Shown in pieces: positions 1-6,986 of a DNA stretch of 64,000 nt. The notes beneath the pieces were generated by a model that was not told where the DNA came from, made no database searches, and saw nothing but the letters and a program-made list of their open reading frames with translations. Both the position numbers and the translations under genes were made by a program. This stretch comes from Ignavibacteriota bacterium. GTDB taxonomy: Bacteria; Bacteroidota; Ignavibacteria; Ignavibacteriales; Melioribacteraceae. Numbering within the stretch: position 1 is the first letter of the stretch; each line of letters begins with the position of its first letter. Location of the stretch: the NCBI GenBank assembly GCA_016716225.1, contig JADJWT010000001.1:558001-622000 (forward strand). The letters run 5' to 3'.

Positions 1-40
1 CCAAAATTTTTGCTCCACTGCGTTCCGCAAAAACTTCATA

Positions 41-137
41 TAGCCGCTGTTGTGCGATGTGCTTGGGAGGTGGTCTTCATACGATAATGCTTCTTTATAC
101 ATGTGCCTTCTTCTTCTCCTAAAAAACTTGCCCGTCC
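41..137 (-). repeat. Inverted copy A of a ~95-bp intergenic repeat
   Basis: Read on the minus strand this stretch carries GGGCAAGTTTTTT, then GCACATGTAT, then CCTCCCAAGCACATCGCACAAC. The same blocks occur in the same order and spacing on the plus strand at 2428-2520. The two copies therefore form a diverged inverted pair around the nuclease/methyltransferase genes. They may be cassette-boundary (attC-like) sites, but no clean palindromic fold was found, so the nature of the repeat is open. Confidence 0.6.
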
Positions 138-180
138 TTTAGCTGAAACACCTCCATGTGTTTCGGCTAAAATGTTCAAT

Positions 181-1314
181 TCAATTATTTGATTTTTTTA
201 TATTGCATGTTGTGCAAAGCATTTGACAGTTATCCAAAACTGTTTTTCCTCCTTTGCTCCATGGTTTTATATGATCAGCATGCATTTCTGTGATTTTATA
301 TTGTTTTTCACATAAGGGACATACACCTTTTTGTTGATTATACACTGTCACACGTTCATCATTATCAAACTGTCGAAGACTTAAGTATTTCTCATCTCCT
401 GTTAAAATGAACTCATATATCCCAGATTTTTTTTGAACTTCTTTATCGGCCATCAGTTTTAAAATATTTTCCTTGATTGTAGAAGAGTCAAGATTGTCAT
501 CCTTGTGTTTATTATAAAGTATGCCCCATTTTATGCCCTTCATAGATTTGTCATAGTTGCCAAAACTATTTTCCACCCACTTAAATACATCCTCAATATA
601 CTTCCATAACTGGTCTGCATTAGAATCATTTCTATGTTTTTGCATGTATTGTGAAATGGGGTCCTTACCAGTTAATCCTGATGCGTCGGCACTCCAAGAT
701 ATTGCTGTTTCAAGGTACTTCTGTCTGATATATTCCCCAGCAAAATATTTACCATGGTTCTTATAAGCTGCACAATTACGACGACTAAATACTGACTTAG
801 CATCTGATAACCATGCACTATGATAAATTGCGTTTCGGATTTCTTGTGTTTCTAGCATTTCCCCTGCTATATTGATAATTTGAAACCACTCTAACTTTTC
901 TTTTTCAGTACCTTCGCAAAGATAAACTTGCAGTTCATAGCTTAGAAAAGCCTCTGACTGCTCATCAAATAGATTGGGAAAATTGACAGTGTTATACTCT
1001 CCTTTTGCATCTGGTATTTTAACGCTATATTTATTTGTAGCATATCTGCAAATTGAAATTATTCTTTGTTGACCATCTAAAACTTCGTATGAACCATCCT
1101 TTCTATCTACAAAATACATAATATTTAGTGGGAAACCTTTTAAAATTGTATTAATAACAGCATCACGTTTCTTATCGTCATATACATATTCACGTTGGTA
1201 TTCAGGGCGAACATCTAAATTACCTCCCCAACCTTGAACTCTGCTTGTAGCATCATCTTCACTGTAAGATTTTACTAAATCTCTTATTGGCAATTTAATC
1301 ATATTAATCTTCAT
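181..1314 (-). CDS. DUF262-HNH endonuclease (GmrSD-like)
   Basis: A 377-aa protein with two parts. The N-terminal DUF262 (ParB/Srx-like fold) shows the PEYQREYVY segment (about residues 38-45) and the DGQQR signature (about 80-84), which in this family is tied to NTP binding or hydrolysis. The last ~46 residues form an HNH nuclease: CPLC, then HADHIKPWSKGG, then N-C and CTTC, giving two zinc-binding Cys pairs and the catalytic His. DUF262-HNH proteins act in type IV restriction and other anti-phage systems. Only two bases separate it from the upstream methyltransferase, so the pair is probably co-transcribed and may work as restriction and modification subunits. That pairing is an inference. 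Confidence 0.85.
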   Translation of the reverse strand: MKINMIKLPIRDLVKSYSEDDATSRVQGWGGNLDVRPEYQREYVYDDKKRDAVINTILKGFPLNIMYFVDRKDGSYEVLDGQQRIISICRYATNKYSVKIPDAKGEYNTVNFPNLFDEQSEAFLSYELQVYLCEGTEKEKLEWFQIINIAGEMLETQEIRNAIYHSAWLSDAKSVFSRRNCAAYKNHGKYFAGEYIRQKYLETAISWSADASGLTGKDPISQYMQKHRNDSNADQLWKYIEDVFKWVENSFGNYDKSMKGIKWGILYNKHKDDNLDSSTIKENILKLMADKEVQKKSGIYEFILTGDEKYLSLRQFDNDERVTVYNQQKGVCPLCEKQYKITEMHADHIKPWSKGGKTVLDNCQMLCTTCNIKKSNN

Positions 1315-1316
1315 TT

Positions 1317-2381
1317 TTAATCCTTAACTCTTTTTATTATTATTCTGCTATATGGTATTGAGCCTGCTTTCCCATTTTCCTCTAGTCTCAATGAATTACC
1401 TGCTTTTCGTTCAGGCACTGTGTATGGAACACTATAAATCAGCTTGTTTGTCTTAGCATCAATAAAATCAATTTTATCACCATTTGTTTTATGTATAATT
1501 GTCTTTGGAACACTATTGCCTCTTCCGATAATTTCAAACTGCTCCGGACTATACTGACTCATAAATGTAATTGGGACACCCATGTGTCCATAGTAATCAC
1601 AAGGAATTTCTGCTACTTTTGGAACATCAACGCCATCATAATTATAATATTTTGAATATTTTTCTGGGTTGAAATAATTCCCTCTAAGGTCAATTTTCTC
1701 GTGTCGTTTAGGTATATCCATGTTAGTTATCCAAGTACAATTCCGAAATTTTACAAGACCTGTTTCTGGATCATAAACACCTTTTGCATAGTCTTTAGCT
1801 ACTTCCTTTGGTATTCTAAAAAAAGCATTCCCATTAGCAAATCCATACCCAAGCCATATTTTATTTTCTTGAAATAAACCAAAAATCTCTTCACGAGATA
1901 TGGCAGTAAATGGAGCTATAATTAAAAATTTTTTATCGTATTCTATTAATTGCTGTATATATTCTGTAATGAGACTGAATGGAGGATTGGTAACAACAAT
2001 ATCAGATTCCCTTAATAAATCTATACAATGGGCAGATCTGAAATCACCATTACAAGGTATCTGTGTAATTACTGGTTCGTCATTAATATCTATACGACCA
2101 TCACCATTTGTATCCTCGGTTAACTCTAGTTTATAAGCATAGTTTTTCTCGTCAGGCTCATAGTGAGTTGCCATAATTTTTTTCAAACCAAATGGTTTAA
2201 AGTTCCGAACGAAATATTTCCAAAATTCTGATGATACGGGGTCATCACAATTACAATATACAACTTTATTGATAAAGTGTTCTGAATAATGAGATACTTC
2301 ATTTTCTATATCTACTCTTTGTGTGTAGAATTCATCAAATTTCTTTTTTTTTGCATCTTGAAGATTTTTATTTGGTGCCAT
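1317..2381 (-). CDS. EcoRI-family adenine-specific DNA methyltransferase
   Basis: A 354-aa protein matching the EcoRI-type N6-adenine methyltransferase family in length and layout. The N-terminal part has the KKFDEFYTQ opening and a YCNCDDP segment (about 42-48) that takes the place of the usual AdoMet loop. The catalytic motif IV is NPPF at about residues 132-135, preceded by SDIVVT. The C-terminal half carries the family's conserved Arg/Tyr-rich target-binding blocks. It would protect a host recognition site. No EcoRI-type endonuclease lies next to it; the DUF262-HNH gene two bases downstream is the obvious candidate restriction partner. Confidence 0.85.
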   Translation of the reverse strand: MAPNKNLQDAKKKKFDEFYTQRVDIENEVSHYSEHFINKVVYCNCDDPVSSEFWKYFVRNFKPFGLKKIMATHYEPDEKNYAYKLELTEDTNGDGRIDINDEPVITQIPCNGDFRSAHCIDLLRESDIVVTNPPFSLITEYIQQLIEYDKKFLIIAPFTAISREEIFGLFQENKIWLGYGFANGNAFFRIPKEVAKDYAKGVYDPETGLVKFRNCTWITNMDIPKRHEKIDLRGNYFNPEKYSKYYNYDGVDVPKVAEIPCDYYGHMGVPITFMSQYSPEQFEIIGRGNSVPKTIIHKTNGDKIDFIDAKTNKLIYSVPYTVPERKAGNSLRLEENGKAGSIPYSRIIIKRVKD

Positions 2382-2427
2382 TATTCTTCCCTTAATTCTA
2401 ATTGCGAGCTATGGACGGCGAGCATCC

Positions 2428-2520
2428 AAGATGGGCAAGTTTTTTCTTCAGTCTCTTCGCACATGTATGTTCTCATGGTTGCTGGTAGCCCTCCTAAGCA
2501 TTTCGCACAACGTTTGGCGG
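2428..2520 (+). repeat. Inverted copy B of the ~95-bp intergenic repeat
   Basis: Plus-strand counterpart of the repeat at 41-137. It runs from GGGCAAGTTTTTT through GCACATGTAT to TAAGCATTTCGCACAACG and ends in TTTGGCGG. It fills the gap between the methyltransferase start and the stop of the 350-aa gene. Its right end, GTTTGGCGGTAGT, is mirrored at 3601 as ACCGCCAAC just beyond the start of that gene, so the 350-aa gene itself is bounded by inverted motifs, as a cassette would be. Confidence 0.55.
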
Positions 2521-2527
2521 TAGTATT

Positions 2528-3580
2528 TTATATTCTTCCTTCAATTGTTCCAATCAAATTTATTAAAGAAATCGTTGCTGTCGCACATAAAGAAGCTTCT
2601 TTTTTATTCGCCGTCCGTTTATGTGTTAATTCGTTAGCTAAATCTAATGTCGCTCTTGCATACTTTCGCAGAATCTCGTTACTTGAACCCGATAATTCAA
2701 TAGCGATATAAGCTTCAAGCATTCTTTTTGCATCAGTTTTACTAACCTCTTTTCCATCAAGTATTGGGTGTTTGTCTTTACTAAATACAGCTTGAGCTAA
2801 AGTAATAATAGTCTCCCTACTTAACAATCCAACAACTTGAAATTGTTCCTCTGTTTTTGCTTCGTTTTGTCTTAACCTAATTTCGTTTACAGACCTTTCT
2901 ATTCTTTCCCAATCAGTTAAGTCAACTGTTACACTTATAAAATCTGGCTCTTCATTTTCCTCTAACATTTGAATAAGAGAATTATACATTTCATTAATAT
3001 ATGTTCTCCTTTCGCTGTATTTTGAAAACGTAGAACTCCATTTACCATACCATTCCCAAAGGTCCTTGTGTGGGTTAGGATTTTTAAAATTCAATTTTTG
3101 CAGTGCTTTGTCGGTTGCTATATATTTAGATTTATATTGGTCGTTTATATCTTGAATCCTTTGTCCACCAGTAGCAACAGAAATCATTGTGTTTTTCTGA
3201 AATCCTATATCTTGAATCAGTTGTTCTTTACTAATAGTTCCACCAAGTCTAGCCCAATCAATTTTAGGTTTTGCTTTTGGAACAATCGTAATATTTGATA
3301 TTCCTTCGTTTTCATAATGTCTTGTGGCAATACTGAATTTTTCAAGCAAGTCGGATTCAACACTTTGAATTCTATCACGAATTTTCACAAACGTACCAAT
3401 ATCAACAAGTAAATGAAGCGTATAGAAATAAGTTCCACCATTCCAATTATCATATCCAGTCTGCTCTAAAGTTATTTGAGCACTATTCAAAATGTCAGTC
3501 AATTCTTCAAGTTTATCGGCTTTTAGAATTTCTGTCACAGTATAAACAATCGTTCTTATTTCATCTTGATTTTCAAGCAT
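2528..3580 (-). CDS. Uncharacterised protein in defence context
   Basis: A 350-aa soluble protein with no signal peptide or membrane segment. I do not recognise the N-terminal ~240 residues. The last ~80 residues are helical, with the pattern SSNEILRKYARATLDLANE followed by LTHKRTANKKEA and a hydrophobic helix, which recalls the helical C-terminal domains of abortive-infection-type proteins; this is a weak resemblance only. It lies upstream of the methyltransferase on the same strand, separated by the repeat at 2428-2520. It could be an accessory defence gene or an independent cassette. Confidence 0.6.
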   Translation of the reverse strand: MLENQDEIRTIVYTVTEILKADKLEELTDILNSAQITLEQTGYDNWNGGTYFYTLHLLVDIGTFVKIRDRIQSVESDLLEKFSIATRHYENEGISNITIVPKAKPKIDWARLGGTISKEQLIQDIGFQKNTMISVATGGQRIQDINDQYKSKYIATDKALQKLNFKNPNPHKDLWEWYGKWSSTFSKYSERRTYINEMYNSLIQMLEENEEPDFISVTVDLTDWERIERSVNEIRLRQNEAKTEEQFQVVGLLSRETIITLAQAVFSKDKHPILDGKEVSKTDAKRMLEAYIAIELSGSSNEILRKYARATLDLANELTHKRTANKKEASLCATATISLINLIGTIEGRI

Positions 3581-3701
3581 CTCTGTCTCTTTTTAATATT
3601 ACCGCCAACTTATTATTACACGCAATTATATAAAATTTAAGTCATATTTGTAAGTTTACTGCAGATAAACCACCAAATTAAGTGTTATACAGCAAGTAAT
3701 C

Positions 3702-3825
3702 TACTAAATTATATTTATTGCGGGAGGTTTACTTCTATAAAATTAATAAGACTAATTTTTCAGTATTATAACTTCCTTTATGACTATAAATTAAACTTAA
3801 ATATATTATTCTTTTTTTCAAAGAT
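3702..3825. repeat. Direct repeat, copy 1 (~124 bp)
   Basis: This copy begins TACTAAATTATATTTATTG, continues with a G-rich block, and ends AAATTAAACTTAAATATATT plus ATTC. The same order recurs at 6784-6904 with perhaps three-quarters identity by eye. Both copies sit directly 3' of a minus-strand gene (the RadC/JAB remnant here) and before the next minus-strand gene. That placement fits a cassette-associated or attC-like site. Confidence 0.6.
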
Positions 3826-3852
3826 TATTTTAATACTCACATTATTAAAATT

Positions 3853-4304
3853 CTATATAATTCTCTCTTCAACTAATGAAGTAAATCCATTATCCGTGAA
3901 TATAACGTGGTCTAAAACTGAAATGTCTACAATTTTGCCTGCTTCAACTAATTTCTTAGTAATATTTATATCTTCCCTTGATGGCTCCAAATTTCCTGAT
4001 GGATGGTTGTGAGCTATAATTATATTTGCACATGTTGCTACAATGGCGCCGCGAAATACTTCCCTGGGATGTACTAGGCTGCTGTTTAATAAACCTTCTG
4101 ATATAACTTCAAAGCCAATAACTTTATTACTTGAGCTTAACCAAAAACTACAAACCTTTCTTTTACTTCTCCTGAAAATAGAAAATTGAAGTTTTCATAG
4201 ATTGTTGATGGGGACGTGATTTTAACCTGCTTATCCTTTAATTCTGGGTATGTCTCACTTGTATCTTTAAATTTCCAAGTGATTGTTTTAATGCATTGTT
4301 TCAT
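3853..4304 (-). pseudogene. RadC/JAB-domain protein, frameshifted
   Basis: Translation from the ATG at 4304 gives MKQCIKTITWKFKDTSETYP and runs in frame to KERFVVFG, then a stop at about 4140. The next frame carries on as WLSSSNKVIGFEVISEG, then VHPREVFRGAIVATC and the metal-binding AHNHPSGNLEPSREDI, LDHVIFTDNGFTSL, ending at 3853. Restoring one T in the T5 run near 4142-4146 rebuilds an unbroken ~150-aa RadC-like JAB (MPN-fold) protein of the kind common on mobile elements. The lesion is a homopolymer one-base deletion, so it may be real decay or a sequencing error. Confidence 0.8.
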
Positions 4305-4446
4305 GGAATTCCCCTTTGATCGTGGATGTTATTTATGGATTATATTATTGCTTTAAGATGAAAAGCCTTTCTTTTTCGGAAGGGCTAAATCTTATAAAAT
4401 TTATATATTAAATTTTTAAATGATCGCAAGTTTTTTGACGGTTTCA

Positions 4447-4562
4447 GGCTTACGTAGTGCGGGATTTCAAGGCACTTTACTTTCCGCTTACCTATTAGTT
4501 TATTTAATGTATTTAATTTAATAGCAGCACTTTGCCCGTATTACGTATAGCTATTGTTAGCG
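4447..4562 (-). other. attC-like recombination site (degenerate)
   Basis: Directly after the stop of the AAA ATPase gene, the minus strand reads CGCTAAC, then TACGTAATACGGGCAAAGTGC in two parts. About 60 bases later it has the partner arm GCCTTGAAATCCCGCACT followed by ACGTAAGCC. The arms pair around CGGG/CCCG, and GTAAGCC is one change from a GTTAGCC core. Position (3' of a gene, before the next minus-strand gene) and layout fit an attC site, but the match is weaker than for the sites at 12.3-14.9 kb. Confidence 0.4.
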
Positions 4563-4571
4563 GTTGTTTTT

Positions 4572-6749
4572 TTAAGTTAATGTCTTTACTTTCTTGTACA
4601 AGCCAACTAAATGTAAAACTGAAATATCAATCAACGGTTCATACATAAATGCATTTACATGAATATTTTCAGGTGTCATCAAATTTACTCTCTCTAATAC
4701 GGAAATGATTGCCTGGTCAGTAGAGGATTGCTTATAATGTTTCAAAAGTTCTGAAGTTTGGTTTGAAGTAATCACTAGTGTTGCAACATTAGGAATTTTT
4801 GCCAACATATATTCTTCAGCTTTCAATCGTATAGCAATGGATAAAGTTATTTTGTTTTCAAGCAAAATTTCATTTATTGGATTTTCGTTTTCGATTGAGT
4901 CCGCAGTTTCATAAATCAAATCTTTTATAAGTTTTGCTCCAAATGCAATATTTTGATTTGCAGTTGATTGAAAGTGATAATGTATCAATGTCAAAATATT
5001 GGTACAACTAATTGAACTAGTGTCGGTTTTTATATGCAAACACGAAGTTAATAAAGCATAATTTGCACAAGCACTATCTTCCGTATATTCAATGATATTG
5101 CGTAGAAATGGAATGATACTAATAAAAATCTTAGGATCTGTAATATGTTGTTTGAAATAGCTAAAAACGTCTTTTCTGTATCGTCCTTGTGATAAGGTAA
5201 TCTCTCTATTATCATTTTTAGTTGCCATAAATGCAGAATTCCAATTTAATGAAAGTCTTGAAGCAACTGTTCTGTAAAAGTCGAAATTATGGGTAAGAAT
5301 TAAAAGTCTAAAAATTGAATTGTTATGCAATTCTTTTAAGTATTCAATTATTGCGTACTTGTTTTTATAATCAAATGAATCAGCAATGTCATCTAAAATT
5401 AATAATGTTGGTTGGTTAAGCTGTTTGCGAGATTCAATATCAAATAGAAGTTGAAGAATATAAAATGCTCGTTGCTCTCCTTTGCTTAAAATCAACAATA
5501 ACGAATTTTTGTCTTTTCTTACAGGAGTTTCACTTGAGTCTATATAATCAAATTCAAGATTTGCGGTTTCTTCTTTTAAAATAACGTCCTCTTGGTTTAC
5601 TAGTTTTATTTCAAAAGGAACATAAAATCGCTCATTAAAAGTTCTTATAATTTCTTCCCAAATTGCAAATTCTTTTTTTGCATCATTTATAATCTTTTCG
5701 AGGTCCACTTTTTTACTTTCATAAAATGTTGCAAGTTCTTGAGTTTCAGTTGCTAATGAAGAAATATAATTTAGCCATATTTTTTTTCTAAAGGCTTCAT
5801 ACTTTTCAAGTTCAATAAGTAGAAGATTGTCCTTTTCAATTGCTGATTTGAAAGTCCTTAATTCGACATTTGCACCAATTGATTTGTCTACTTGGTCAAA
5901 AGATTTTTTTAGTTTTTCATCATTTACAATTGCTGTGATTTCATTTTGGAGTAACTGCTTCAATTCATCTGCTGATTTAATTTCTGCATTATCATTTAAA
6001 GTAAATTTATGTCCTGCATCAAAAAAAGAATTGTCTTCTATTGATTTAAGCAATTCGTTTGCTTGATATGTTCCGAAAGAATTTTCAGAGCTTTTGAAGA
6101 ATTTGGATTTTGCTAATAATTCATCATATTTGGTAACATACTCTGATAAAAGTTTTTGATTCTTTTCTAAGAATTTTTTTACGTAACCTTTTTTATCAAA
6201 AATATCATTATACCTAAATTTATATAAGTAAGGTTTAGAAACTAATGATTTTGAAATAGTAAGTAATAATTCAAAAAAAGTATCTTTAGGAGTTTGGCTA
6301 TAAGTATTAACAAATTCAGTTTCGCAGTCCGTACTTTGAGAAACTTGTTTCAATTTTTTAATGTATGCACTTTTTTGTTTTTCTAAATCCGTATAAATTT
6401 CATCATATTTCTTCTTTAGATCTTGGCTCGCAATAAACGAGCTAATTTTATTCGAAGAATCATAACTGCCGTCTTCTGCATTTACAACTAAAATTGATTC
6501 ATTGGAAATGGCATTTCCATCTACATTGATAATATATGAGGTTATTCTATCGTCATAGACCTTGTCACAAGGCATTGATTTCGTATCATTTTTTGCAATA
6601 AGGTCTAAAGTCTTTGCAAATGAGGTTTTCATTGTCCCATTTGGTGCATATATAAGAATGGAATTGCTGTTTAAATGTCCAAAGTCGAAATTTTGGTCAA
6701 GTTTTCCAATTCCAAAGCAATTTTCAAGTTGAATTTCAATTAGGTTCAT
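4572..6749 (-). CDS. AAA/ABC-type ATPase with unusual P-loop, probable defence protein
   Basis: A 725-aa protein of the SMC/ABC-like AAA type. The N-terminus NLIEIQLENCFGIGKLDQNF is followed by a P-loop, YAPNGTMKTS (about 34-43), in which the Gly before Lys is replaced by Met. A coiled-coil-rich middle (about 90-390) leads to the signature LSKGEQRAF (about 423), Walker B LLILDDIADS (about 453) and a switch His in LTHNFDF (about 486). The C-terminal ~220 residues (FLRNIIEYTE, LLTSCLHIK) are helical and I do not recognise them. Related ATPases occur in abortive-infection and anticodon-nuclease systems. The effector could be this C-terminal domain. Confidence 0.7.
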   Translation of the reverse strand: MNLIEIQLENCFGIGKLDQNFDFGHLNSNSILIYAPNGTMKTSFAKTLDLIAKNDTKSMPCDKVYDDRITSYIINVDGNAISNESILVVNAEDGSYDSSNKISSFIASQDLKKKYDEIYTDLEKQKSAYIKKLKQVSQSTDCETEFVNTYSQTPKDTFFELLLTISKSLVSKPYLYKFRYNDIFDKKGYVKKFLEKNQKLLSEYVTKYDELLAKSKFFKSSENSFGTYQANELLKSIEDNSFFDAGHKFTLNDNAEIKSADELKQLLQNEITAIVNDEKLKKSFDQVDKSIGANVELRTFKSAIEKDNLLLIELEKYEAFRKKIWLNYISSLATETQELATFYESKKVDLEKIINDAKKEFAIWEEIIRTFNERFYVPFEIKLVNQEDVILKEETANLEFDYIDSSETPVRKDKNSLLLILSKGEQRAFYILQLLFDIESRKQLNQPTLLILDDIADSFDYKNKYAIIEYLKELHNNSIFRLLILTHNFDFYRTVASRLSLNWNSAFMATKNDNREITLSQGRYRKDVFSYFKQHITDPKIFISIIPFLRNIIEYTEDSACANYALLTSCLHIKTDTSSISCTNILTLIHYHFQSTANQNIAFGAKLIKDLIYETADSIENENPINEILLENKITLSIAIRLKAEEYMLAKIPNVATLVITSNQTSELLKHYKQSSTDQAIISVLERVNLMTPENIHVNAFMYEPLIDISVLHLVGLYKKVKTLT

Positions 6750-6783
6750 TTAATTCTCAGTGTTTTTTTAAATTACCACTAAT

Positions 6784-6904
6784 TACTAAATTATATTTAT
6801 TGTGGGAAGTCCACTTTAGGAAATTAATTCGATTAATTTAGTTTTGTAAACTTACTTTATCACGATAAATTAAACTTAAATATATTATTCAATATATCAA
6901 AGAA
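6784..6904. repeat. Direct repeat, copy 2 (~121 bp)
   Basis: Second copy of the repeat at 3702-3825. It shares the opening TACTAAATTATATTTATTG, a central GGGAAGTCCAC (GGGAGGTTTAC in copy 1) and the end ATAAATTAAACTTAAATATA. It lies between the start of the AAA ATPase gene and the stop of the 835-aa polymerase-like gene. Just left of it, TTACCACTAAT (6770) resembles the ACCGCCAAC and CCGCTAAC boundaries elsewhere. Confidence 0.6.
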
Positions 6905-6986
6905 TATTTAAGTTTATTTATTATAAACAAGTAAGTAATAAATGAGGAATTAAACGTTTTATTTAATTTCTTAAGTACTGCGGAGC

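Noticed and set aside
2289..2711. A 140-codon open frame on the plus strand across the methyltransferase-350-aa gene gap
   Set aside because: It overlaps both well-supported minus-strand genes and the inverted repeat between them, has a Cys/Phe-rich nonsense composition and no ribosome-binding site.
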